This document shows, one piece after another, positions 20,353-29,804 of a stretch of DNA of 64,000 nt. A program made the position numbers and the translations under genes. This DNA is from Thermoanaerobaculum sp. (GTDB lineage: Bacteria > Acidobacteriota > Thermoanaerobaculia > Multivoradales > UBA5704). The stretch lies in the NCBI GenBank assembly GCA_021154885.1, contig JAJKHS010000081.1:1-64000 (forward strand). The letters are read 5' to 3'. Numbering within the stretch: position 1 is the first letter of the stretch; each line of letters begins with the position of its first letter. The notes under the pieces are model-generated. The model did not search any database. It had not been told where the DNA came from and was given only the letters and a program-made list of their open reading frames with translations.

Positions 20353-21354
20353 CTACCGCGCCGGCCGCAGCGTCGCCGTCCGCCCCAGCCAGCGCCCCGC
20401 CGCCCGCAGGGCCAGGGGCACCCGCCGGCTCCAGCGGGGCGGGACGAGGGCGGGGATCGTCTCGAACAGCAGCGTCTCCCAGCGCGGGAGGAGCGCCTCG
20501 GCGGTGAATTCAGCGGCCCGGGCCCGGCCGTTCTCCACCATGGCCTCGTACAGGCCCGGATCGCCCAGCAGCCGGTCCACCGCCGAGCGCGCCTCGGCGA
20601 GGGAGGAGATTTCGAAATAATCCAGCTCCGAGCGGCGCAGCTCCCGGTAGGCGATCTCCGGCCCGAGCAGCGCCGGCACTCCCGCCAGCCAGGCGTTGAC
20701 CAGCTTCGACGCCGGCTTGTTCGTCGAGCGGCCCTCAGGGCGGACGGCGAGGACCAGGTCCGCCGCCCGGAAATCCGGCCAGTCCAGGGCCTGCGAGTCC
20801 GTGTCACGGCCGGCGAACCGCGCCGCGTCCACCACCCACTCGATGCCCCGGGCGGCCAGCAGCTCCCGCCACTCCGGCCCACGGAAGTCGGGGTGGAGAT
20901 TGCCGTCGAACCCCTTGTAGACGAGGCGCCGGATGGCCGTGCCGCGCGCCGGATCGCGGGGGAGGAGCCCCGGCTGCGGCCAGTGGGGGACGTGGAACCG
21001 CCGCCGGCCGTCGGCGAAGCGGCCGTTCTGCACGATCTCGAAGTCGGCGATGAGCGGCTGCCGGTTGTCCGCCCGCGCGGCCACCAGGACGGCGTCCCCC
21101 AGGAGGTGCCGCTGACGCCGCAGGGCGCGGGCCTGCTTGGCGTGGAAGACGATCAGTCCCTCTCCGGGCGGCGCCGCGGCGAGCTCCACGGGCCGGCCCG
21201 CCCGCGCCAGGCGCAGGTAGGTTTGGAGGACCCACACCTGCTCGCCACGCTGAAAGGATCGCCAGTCGCGGTCCGGATCGAGGCGCCGCAGGCCGTCGAG
21301 GTCTTCCTCATCGTCCTCAGCGTCGAGAGCATCGAGAAAAAAGGTCACCCGCAT
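20353..21354 (-). CDS. Glycosyltransferase-like protein
   Basis: A 333-residue soluble protein starting MRVTFFLDALDAEDDEEDLDGL. The second half resembles the C-terminal Rossmann domain of GT-B enzymes: KLVNAWLAGVPALLGPEIAYRE matches the nucleotide-sugar binding helix region, followed by helices with DPGLYEAMVENGRARAAEF. The N-terminal half is poorly conserved. It probably transfers a sugar to an envelope glycan or lipid, but neither donor nor acceptor can be told. Upstream of, and co-directional with, the SDR. Confidence 0.6.
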   Translation of the reverse strand: MRVTFFLDALDAEDDEEDLDGLRRLDPDRDWRSFQRGEQVWVLQTYLRLARAGRPVELAAAPPGEGLIVFHAKQARALRRQRHLLGDAVLVAARADNRQPLIADFEIVQNGRFADGRRRFHVPHWPQPGLLPRDPARGTAIRRLVYKGFDGNLHPDFRGPEWRELLAARGIEWVVDAARFAGRDTDSQALDWPDFRAADLVLAVRPEGRSTNKPASKLVNAWLAGVPALLGPEIAYRELRRSELDYFEISSLAEARSAVDRLLGDPGLYEAMVENGRARAAEFTAEALLPRWETLLFETIPALVPPRWSRRVPLALRAAGRWLGRTATLRPAR

Positions 21355-21430
21355 CGCTGACCCCGAGCTTACAACGCCAGGGCTGGACGGGACTGGTAGA
21401 CTTGCGGGCGGACCTTCAAGGAGACCTCCC

Positions 21431-21859
21431 ATGGCCGTCGAGATCACTGGCAGATACATCGGCAACCTCAAGACGGAGCTGACCCACGGCCCCTCGGGCA
21501 CCGTGATCCGCACCGCCGCCCCCGTGGACAACCAGGGCGACGGCAGCTCCTTCTCCCCCACCGACCTGGCAGCGGCCGCCCTCGGCGCCTGCATGCTGAC
21601 CCTGATCGCCATCGTCGGCGAGCGGGAGGGGATCGACCTCACCGGCCTCTCTTTCCGTCTGGAGAAGCACATGGCCGCCAACCCGCGGCGGATCGGCGCC
21701 ATCCCGGCGACCATCACCATGCCGACGGGCCTCACCGCGGAGCAGAGGAAGAAGCTGGAGAACGCCGCCCTGACCTGCCCGGTCCACAAGAGCCTCTCCG
21801 AAGGCGTCGAGCGGCCGGTCGAGTTCGTGTACGCGAACGCGCCGGTGGCGGTGGGGTGA
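21431..21859 (+). CDS. OsmC family peroxiredoxin-like protein
   Basis: A 142-residue OsmC/Ohr-family protein (YhfA-like subgroup by size). The two redox cysteines are in ALGACMLTL and LTCPVHKSL. These proteins reduce organic hydroperoxides through an intramolecular disulfide. The gene has AAGGAGA upstream of the ATG. Its TGA is followed, three bases later and in the same reading frame, by the 21-bp repeat array at 21863. Confidence 0.88.
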   Translation: MAVEITGRYIGNLKTELTHGPSGTVIRTAAPVDNQGDGSSFSPTDLAAAALGACMLTLIAIVGEREGIDLTGLSFRLEKHMAANPRRIGAIPATITMPTGLTAEQRKKLENAALTCPVHKSLSEGVERPVEFVYANAPVAVG

Positions 21860-21862
21860 GGG

Positions 21863-22364
21863 AACCTTGAGGCATCCAGTACCAGGCTCGCGACGGGTCA
21901 TTCCAACCTTGCGGCGCCTCCAGCCAACCTCGCACCGCCCCCGCCAGGCTTGCTTCGCTACGTGTCAGGCCTGGGACGGATCAGCTCAAGCTCGGGTCGT
22001 CCCGCTGTAACCTCAGCTAACCCTGCCCCGAGCTTGCGCCAGACCGCGCCGTCTTGAGACGAGTCGACGCAAGCTCGGAGCAGGACGCGGCTGGGTTGCG
22101 ACAGATCGGGGAGAGCCTGAGTCGCCTCGTTCCAGGCTTGACAGGTCCCGTCCCAGAACTGACGCCAGTCGTCGCAGACCTGGAACGGGTCATCTCAGCC
22201 TTGGAGGGGGACGCGCCGAGCCTGATGCGAGGCGAGGGATGCTTGAGACGCATCGTGGCAGGCTCGGTCGGCTCGGCTCCAGGCTTGCGGCGTCCCTCCT
22301 CAAGCTCGATCCGGAGCCCGGCAAGCTCGGGACCGACCGTTTCAAGGTTGAGGCGAGACGCCAA
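21863..22364. repeat. Array of 24 degenerate 21-bp tandem units
   Basis: The whole 502-bp gap between the convergent osmC-like and polA genes divides into 24 units, 22 of 21 bp and two of 20 bp. Columns 4-7 follow CTYG in most units (position 5 T in 23 and position 6 a pyrimidine in all). Further fixed points are CG at columns 11-12 in about 15 units, C at column 16 in about 21 and C at column 21 in about 21. The consensus is ARSCTYG-N3-CG-N2-YC-N4-C. Between these columns the units are almost unrelated. Read on the plus strand in register, each unit gives a heptapeptide of the form [R/K/N]-L-x-[T/A/S]-x-R-x, for example RLETSRR, KLGTDRF and MLETHRG. One in-frame stop (unit at about 22009) and the two 20-bp units break the frame. 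It may be a decayed heptad-repeat gene or a non-coding array. Confidence 0.85.
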
Positions 22365-22385
22365 AGAACCGATGAGCGATGCCGC

Positions 22386-25067
22386 TTACCCCTTCGCCTC
22401 GTACCAGCTCGTCCCCCAGCCCACCTCCACCTCCAGCGGCACGGCGAGGCTCGCCACCCCTTCCATCTCCTTCTTCACCAGCGCCGCCACCGGCTCGGCG
22501 TCCTGCTCCGGGACCTCGAGGACCAGCTCGTCGTGGACGGTCAGCAGGAGACGGCTGTGCGGGAACTCGGCGCGCAGGCGGCAGTCGATGGCGATCATGG
22601 CGATCTTCAGGAGATCCGCGGCCGTGCCCTGGATGCGGGCGTTGATGGCCATGCGACGGGCGTTCTCGCGCAGGTTCCAGTTCTTGCTCTGGATGTCCGG
22701 CAGCCAGCGCACGCGGCCGTAGAGGGTCTCCACCTTCCCCTCCTTCTCGGCGCTGGCTTGAGTCTCCTCCACGTAGCGGCGGACCCCGGGGTAGCGGTCC
22801 AGGTAGGCCTTGATGAACTTGTCGGCCTCCCTGGACGGGATGCTCAGCGCCTGGGAGAGGCCGAAGGCGCTCATGCCATAGAGGATGCCGAAGTTGATGG
22901 TCTTCGCCGCCCGCCGCTGCTCCGCGGTCACCAGCTCCGGAGCGGAGCCGAAGACGATGGCGGCGGTGGCGCGGTGGATGTCCTCGCCGGCCAGGAAGGC
23001 GCGGATCAGCTCCGCCTCCTCCGCGATGTGGGCCAGGATGCGCAGCTCGATCTGGCTGTAGTCCGCCACCAGCAGGACGTACCCCGGCGGCGCGATGAAG
23101 GCCTTGCGGATGCGCTGCCCCAGCTCGGTGCGCACGGGGATGTTCTGCAGGTTGGGGTTGGCCGAGGAGAGGCGCCCGGTGGCCGCCACCGCCTGGTTGA
23201 AGCGGGTGTGGAGACGGCCGTCCGGCCCCACCAGGGCGGGCAGGGCGTCGACGTAGGTGGACTTGAGCTTGGTCAGCTCGCGGTAGCGCAGCAGGCTCTG
23301 GGCGATGGGGAAGCCGCGCACCGCCAGCTCCTCCAGCGTCTCGGCGCCGGTCGAGTAGCTCTTCGTCTTCTGCGTGCGCTTGAGGACGGGCAGGCCCATG
23401 TGCTCGAAGAGGACGACGCCGAGCTGCTGCGGCGAGCCCAGGTTGAACCGCTCGCCGGCCTGCTTGAAGATCTCCTCCTCCAGGCTCTCGATCTCCTGGC
23501 CCAGCTCCTCCGACATCTGCTTCAAATAGTCGACGTCGAGCAGGATGCCCGCCTCCTCCAGACCCAGCAGGACCGGCAGCAGGGGGACCTCGATCTCGGC
23601 ATAGACCTTGGCGAGCGGGCTCGCGTCCAGCTCCCGGCGCATCTCGCCGGCGAGGCGGCGGGCGAGGAGCACCCGCTCGCCGGCGTAGGCCGCCAGGCGC
23701 GAGTCGCCCACCGCCGGCTCCTGGCCGCGGTCCCAGCCCACGTCCTTGGGCGTCAAGGGTTTGCGCGCCAGCCGCTCCAGGGCCAGCTCGTCCAGGGAGT
23801 GCCCGTGGATGGAGGGCTTCAGGAGATAGGAGACGAGCATGGCGTCGAACAGCGGGGCCCGGCAGAGGGGACCCCGGACGCAGAGACGCAGGACCTCCTT
23901 GAGGTTGTGGCCCGCCAGGCGCGTCTCCGGGTCGGCCAGCCAGCGATCGAGGGTGGCGAGGGCCGCCTCCCGCATCCCGTCGCGGCGGAAGTCGGCGTAC
24001 ACCACAGGGCTCCCTTCCCCCGCCTCCCCGCCAGTCACGGCGAGGGCCAGGGGGGGCTCCTCCCCCAGGACGGCGACGTAGACCTCGCCCGTCAGCTTCC
24101 CGGCCGCCGCGTTCCACGCCTCGGGGGTCGCGGCCTCCTCGGCGGCCGGGACCTCCTCACCGCCGGCGGCGCCGGCCATGGCGTCCGCCGGCCCCAGCTC
24201 CTCGGCCAGAGAGAAGAACTCCAGCTCGGTGAACAGCTTGCGCAGCGCGTCCGTGTCCGGCGGATCGTGGTGCAGCGCCTCCGGATCGAAGGGGATCTCC
24301 AGGTTGGTGTGGATGGTGGAGAGCTCCTTGGACAGCCGGGCCTGCGCCTCGTGGGCGAGCAGCCCCTCGCGGTAGGCCTTGCGCGTCAGCTCGCCGGCCC
24401 TGGCCAGCAGCGCGTCGAGCGAGCCGTGCTCCTGGATCAGCGCTTTCGCCCCCTTCTCGCCGATGCCCGGCACGCCGGGGATGTTGTCGATCGAGTCGCC
24501 CATCAGGGCGAGGACGTCCGCCACCTTCTCCGGCGGCACGCCGAAGTCCTCCGTCACCTCCTGCGGGCCATAGAGCTTGTTGCGGCCGGTGTGATAGAGG
24601 GCGACCCGGGGCTCGACGAGCTGCATGAGGTCCTTGTCCGCCGACACCAGGACGACGTCGTAGCCCGCCTCGGCGGCACGGCAGGAGAGGCTCCCCAGCA
24701 CGTCGTCCGCCTCGTAGCCCGCCAGCTCCAGGATGGGGATGCGGTAGGCCTCCAGCACCCGGCGGATCCAGGGGAGCTGGCTCGCCAGGTCCTCGGGCAT
24801 GGGGCGGCGGTTGGCTTTGTAGTCCTCGTACTTCTCGCTCCTGAAGGTCTTGCCGACGTCGAGCGCCACCCCCACCAGCTCGGGCTTCTCCTCGCGCAAC
24901 AGCTTGCGCAGCATGGTAACGAAGCCGTAGACGGCGTTCGTCGGCTCGCCCCGCGAGGTGGAGAGGTTGCGGATGGCATAGAAAGCGCGGAAGATGTTCG
25001 AGTACCCGTCGATCAGGAACAGACGGGGGCGGGCGCTGGACTGGGGAGTGGAGCTCGTCTCGGCCAT
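22386..25067 (-). CDS. polA: DNA polymerase I
   Basis: An 893-residue family A polymerase for Okazaki fragment processing and repair. The 5' nuclease domain (about 10-290) begins LFLIDGYSNIFRAFYAI and has the DVLALMGDSIDNIPG helix-hairpin region. The polymerase domain has motif A VADYSQIELRILAH, motif B RRAAKTINFGILYG and motif C TVHDELVLE. The middle 3'-5' exonuclease domain is degenerate: where active enzymes have D-x-E, this one reads VYVAVLGEEPP. GHNLKEVL and HGHSLDEL lack the other metal-binding aspartates. Proofreading is therefore probably lost, as in Thermus polymerases. Confidence 0.96.
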   Translation of the reverse strand: MAETSSTPQSSARPRLFLIDGYSNIFRAFYAIRNLSTSRGEPTNAVYGFVTMLRKLLREEKPELVGVALDVGKTFRSEKYEDYKANRRPMPEDLASQLPWIRRVLEAYRIPILELAGYEADDVLGSLSCRAAEAGYDVVLVSADKDLMQLVEPRVALYHTGRNKLYGPQEVTEDFGVPPEKVADVLALMGDSIDNIPGVPGIGEKGAKALIQEHGSLDALLARAGELTRKAYREGLLAHEAQARLSKELSTIHTNLEIPFDPEALHHDPPDTDALRKLFTELEFFSLAEELGPADAMAGAAGGEEVPAAEEAATPEAWNAAAGKLTGEVYVAVLGEEPPLALAVTGGEAGEGSPVVYADFRRDGMREAALATLDRWLADPETRLAGHNLKEVLRLCVRGPLCRAPLFDAMLVSYLLKPSIHGHSLDELALERLARKPLTPKDVGWDRGQEPAVGDSRLAAYAGERVLLARRLAGEMRRELDASPLAKVYAEIEVPLLPVLLGLEEAGILLDVDYLKQMSEELGQEIESLEEEIFKQAGERFNLGSPQQLGVVLFEHMGLPVLKRTQKTKSYSTGAETLEELAVRGFPIAQSLLRYRELTKLKSTYVDALPALVGPDGRLHTRFNQAVAATGRLSSANPNLQNIPVRTELGQRIRKAFIAPPGYVLLVADYSQIELRILAHIAEEAELIRAFLAGEDIHRATAAIVFGSAPELVTAEQRRAAKTINFGILYGMSAFGLSQALSIPSREADKFIKAYLDRYPGVRRYVEETQASAEKEGKVETLYGRVRWLPDIQSKNWNLRENARRMAINARIQGTAADLLKIAMIAIDCRLRAEFPHSRLLLTVHDELVLEVPEQDAEPVAALVKKEMEGVASLAVPLEVEVGWGTSWYEAKG

Positions 25068-25107
25068 GGCGGGGACATTCTATGTCGGACGAGAAAGGAG
25101 AACGGAC

Positions 25108-25374
25108 ATGCAGGCGATGGGGCTTCTGTCGTGGATCGTGTTCGGACTGATCGCCGGGGCCGTGGCCAAGTTCCTGATGCCGGGGCGGGATCCGGGGGGC
25201 TGCATCATCACCATCATCATCGGCGTCGTGGGCTCCGTGCTGGGCGGCTGGCTCGCCACCCTGCTCGGCTTCGGCGGCATCTCCGGCTTCGACCTGCGGA
25301 GCTTCTTCATCGCCGTCCTGGGCTCGATCGTCCTGCTGATCCTCTGGCGGATGATCAGCGGACGCAGGGTCTAG
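25108..25374 (+). CDS. GlsB/YeaQ/YmgE-type small membrane protein
   Basis: An 88-residue protein of the transglycosylase-associated family with three hydrophobic helices: LLSWIVFGLIAGAVAKFLMPG, IITIIIGVVGSVLGGWLATLL (shown in part) and FFIAVLGSIVLLILW. Hallmark residues are AKFLMPGRDPGG at the first turn. AAAGGAG precedes ATG 25108. Members are stress-induced membrane proteins with no defined activity. It is divergent from polA. Confidence 0.88.
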   Translation: MQAMGLLSWIVFGLIAGAVAKFLMPGRDPGGCIITIIIGVVGSVLGGWLATLLGFGGISGFDLRSFFIAVLGSIVLLILWRMISGRRV

Positions 25375-25399
25375 GGCGGGTGATGCGAGGGGTCTTTCT

Positions 25400-25458
25400 C
25401 CCTCTTCTCCCGGCGGACGGGGGGGAGGCTGGGAGAAGAGGGCCGGGGTGATGAGGGT
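25400..25458. repeat. 59-bp intergenic palindromic element
   Basis: Same length as 337-395 with only two substitutions. Arms CCCTCTTCTCCC and GGGAGAAGAGGG pair around a G-rich centre, and the tail is CCGGGGTGATGAGGGT. It lies in the convergent gap between the small membrane protein and moaB. Confidence 0.75.
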
Positions 25459-25472
25459 CTTGGGCGGGGGGC

Positions 25473-25985
25473 TCAGGTTGTCGCCCGCCGCGCCTGGCTC
25501 AGCAGGTGGCCCGCCTCGGGCAGGATCAGCGCCTCCATGGCCAGCGTCACCGCCTTCGGCGAGCCGGGGAGGAGGAACACCGCGCGGTCGCCGATCAGGC
25601 CGGCGGCGGCTCGGCTGAGCATGGCTGCGGCACCCACCTGTTGGTAGGAGAGCATCCGGAACAGCTCCCCGAACCCCTCGAGCGGACGATCGAAGAGGGG
25701 TGCCACCGCCTCCAGCGTCAGGTCGCGCGGTGAGAAACCGGTGCCGCCTGTGGCGACCACCACGTCGACCCCGGGGCGGGCCAGCATTCCCCGTACCGCG
25801 GCGCGAATGGCGGCCACTTCGTCGCGGACGAGTGTAGAATCCTCGATGCGATGGCCGCTTGCCATCGCCATCTCGCGGATGGTACGACCGCCCACGTCGT
25901 CCTCGGGGCCCCGGCTGTCGCTCACCGTGATCACTGCGAAACCAAGGACGGCGGGAGCGAATCGGCGATGCTGTTCGGCGCTCAT
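25473..25985 (-). CDS. moaB: Molybdopterin adenylyltransferase, MoaB/MogA family
   Basis: A 170-residue protein with the MoCF fold. It adenylates molybdopterin before molybdenum insertion. Signatures are ITVSDSRGPEDDVGG, ATGGTGFSPRD and LPGSPKAV, which form the molybdopterin and metal-binding loops. It is divergent from the efflux operon, and the 168-bp gap between them holds the palindrome at 26012 and the sigma-54 promoter at 26111. With fdhD at 46678 it indicates use of molybdenum enzymes. Confidence 0.92.
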   Translation of the reverse strand: MSAEQHRRFAPAVLGFAVITVSDSRGPEDDVGGRTIREMAMASGHRIEDSTLVRDEVAAIRAAVRGMLARPGVDVVVATGGTGFSPRDLTLEAVAPLFDRPLEGFGELFRMLSYQQVGAAAMLSRAAAGLIGDRAVFLLPGSPKAVTLAMEALILPEAGHLLSQARRATT

Positions 25986-26011
25986 AGGTTCTATTCAAAG
26001 GCTAGCACAGT

Positions 26012-26047
26012 GTCCGCTTCTGGGATGGACGATTCCCGCGAGCGGAC
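26012..26047. promoter_or_regulatory. 36-bp palindrome, likely enhancer-binding site
   Basis: Arms of 14 bases (GTCCGCTTCTGGGA and TCCCGCGAGCGGAC) match as inverse complements at 11 of 14 positions, with an 8-bp spacer. The centre lies about 108 bp upstream of the start point predicted from the sigma-54 promoter at 26111, in the range where NtrC-type activators bind. The regulator gene at 28434 is the obvious candidate. Confidence 0.6.
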
Positions 26048-26110
26048 AGAACTGGCCCGTGAAAGAACACTTAAAATTCGACGCTGCAAGCACTTACGCC
26101 GGTTGAAACA

Positions 26111-26127
26111 TTGGCACGCGCGATGCG
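26111..26127 (+). promoter_or_regulatory. Sigma-54 (RpoN) promoter of the efflux operon
   Basis: TTGGCACG begins at 26111 and GATGC follows. The invariant GG (26113-26114) and GC (26125-26126) are separated by exactly 10 bases, the -24/-12 spacing of RpoN promoters. The -24 half TTGGCACG is a near-perfect match, and the -12 half (ATGC for TTGC) is good. Predicted transcription start is near 26138, 15 bases before ATG 26153. Confidence 0.75.
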
Positions 26128-26152
26128 TAGTTTGGACGGGAGAGAAAACGCT

Positions 26153-27412
26153 ATGAGCATGGACGTACCCCGTACTGGACAAGCACAGAAGCGCCGGCTG
26201 CGGCGGACGGCTCTCATCGTCGCAGGGCTCGCGGTGGTCGCGCTGGTCACCGTCTTCGTGAAGCGGCTGGAGCCGGCGGCGCCGACGGTGTCGGCGGAGA
26301 CCCTGCTGATCGACCAGGTCAAGCGCGGCGAGATGCTGCGCCAGGTGCGCGGCCCCGGCACCCTGGTGCCGGTGGACGTGCGCTGGATCTCGGCGCCGGT
26401 CGACGGCCGCGTCGAGCGCATCCCGGCGCTGCCGGGCGTGCAGGTGAAGGAGGACACGATCCTCCTGGAGATGGTCGACCCGGCGGTGGAGCAGAGCGCC
26501 CTGGAGGCCGAGTCGCAGCTCAAGGCGGCGCAGGCCGACTACGACACTCTGAAGGCGAAGCTGGAGAGCGACCTCCTCGCCCAGCAGGCGTCGGTCACCG
26601 CCGCGCAGTCGGCGAGCGACCAGGCGAAGCTGCAGGTGGAGGCCGACGAGCGGCTGGCCAAGGATGGGCTGATCCCCGAGCTGAACTTCAAGCTGTCGCG
26701 CCTCAAGTCCGACCAGCTCGCCAAGCAGGCGAAGACCGAGGTCGACCGCTACCAGCAGAGCCGGCGTTCGACGGAAGCCCAGCTCGCCGCCCAGCGGGCG
26801 CGGGTGGACCAGATGCGCGGCACCTACGAGCTGAAGCGGCGCCAGGTGGAGTCCCTCAAGGTGCGGGCCGGGATCAACGGCGTGCTCCAGGAGATGCCCG
26901 TGAAGGTCGGCCAGCGGGTGACGCCGGGCACGGTCCTGGCGCGGGTGGCCCGGCCGGAGAACCTGAAGGCCGAGCTGCACGTCCCCGAGGTGCAGGCCAA
27001 GGACGTGCTGAAGGGTCAGACGGCCTCGATCGACACCCGCAACGGCATCGTGCCCGGACGGGTGCTCCGGGTCGCGCCCTCGGCGGTGGACGGCACGGTG
27101 ATCGTGGACGTGGTCCTGGAGGGGCCGCTACCCCAGGGTGCCCGGCCGGACATCTCGGTCGACGGCACGATCGAGATCGAGCGGCTGAACAACGTGCTCT
27201 ACGTCAGCCGGCCCGCCTACGGCCAGGCCAACAGCAAGATCGAGATGTTCAAGGTGACCGCGGACGGCAAACGGGCGGAGCGGGTGCCGGTGGAGCTGGG
27301 GCGCGTCTCCGTCAACACGGTGGAGATCGTCAAGGGCCTGCAGGTCGGCGACAAGGTGATCCTGTCGGACACCTCGGCGCAGGACGGCTATAGCAAGATC
27401 AGGTTGAACTAA
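26153..27412 (+). CDS. Efflux periplasmic adaptor (HlyD/MacA-type)
   Basis: A 419-residue membrane fusion protein. An N-terminal inner-membrane anchor (about 19-36) is followed by a biotinyl-lipoyl half motif (ISAPVDGRVERIPALPG), a long alpha-helical hairpin (about 110-240, rich in Ala/Gln/Lys), the second lipoyl half, a beta-barrel domain and a membrane-proximal domain ending VGDKVILSDTS. It links an inner-membrane ABC transporter to an outer-membrane channel. The first ATG (MSMDVP) was chosen because it follows the sigma-54 promoter closely. The downstream ATPase gene is part of the same unit. Confidence 0.9.
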   Translation: MSMDVPRTGQAQKRRLRRTALIVAGLAVVALVTVFVKRLEPAAPTVSAETLLIDQVKRGEMLRQVRGPGTLVPVDVRWISAPVDGRVERIPALPGVQVKEDTILLEMVDPAVEQSALEAESQLKAAQADYDTLKAKLESDLLAQQASVTAAQSASDQAKLQVEADERLAKDGLIPELNFKLSRLKSDQLAKQAKTEVDRYQQSRRSTEAQLAAQRARVDQMRGTYELKRRQVESLKVRAGINGVLQEMPVKVGQRVTPGTVLARVARPENLKAELHVPEVQAKDVLKGQTASIDTRNGIVPGRVLRVAPSAVDGTVIVDVVLEGPLPQGARPDISVDGTIEIERLNNVLYVSRPAYGQANSKIEMFKVTADGKRAERVPVELGRVSVNTVEIVKGLQVGDKVILSDTSAQDGYSKIRLN

Positions 27413-27467
27413 AACGAGATCTCGCCGTCCGACTCGAACCGACGGCTGAAGCATCAAGGGGGAATCG

Positions 27468-28217
<750 letters not shown>

Positions 28218-28271
28218 ACAGGAATAGGTACCCCGCGCGTCGTGCGCGGGTGATGTTCGCGCGCCTTTGAA

Positions 28272-28304
28272 GGCTGCCGCCCCGATCGCGGCAGCCCTTT
28301 TTTT
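28272..28304 (+). terminator. Rho-independent terminator
   Basis: Perfect 9-bp stem GGCTGCCGC (28272-28280) with GCGGCAGCC (28288-28296), loop CCCGATC, then C and seven T. It ends the adaptor-ATPase transcript 55 bases after the ATPase stop. Confidence 0.9.
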
Positions 28305-28305
28305 G

Positions 28306-28417
28306 CCCTCACCCCCTACCCCCTCTCCCGGTCCCACCCAAATCCGACGGATCGGTCCGATTGGACCGATCCGTCGGATCGCCTGGGAGAAGGGGAAGGG
28401 GCCATGGTGGTGAGGGT
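28306..28417. repeat. Palindromic element carrying a perfect 17-bp-arm hairpin
   Basis: Outer parts CCCTCACCCCC and GGTGGTGAGGGT belong to the same family as 337-395. The middle holds a perfect palindrome: 28342-28358 pairs with 28363-28379 with no mismatch (17 bp), loop GATT. It lies between the terminator and the start of the regulator gene. Confidence 0.75.
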
Positions 28418-28433
28418 TCTATACTTCTTCACC

Positions 28434-29793
<1,360 letters not shown>

Positions 29794-29804
<11 letters not shown>

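Noticed and set aside
21863-22364. A second CRISPR array
   Set aside because: Units are contiguous 21-mers without spacers and too divergent to be repeats of a CRISPR.
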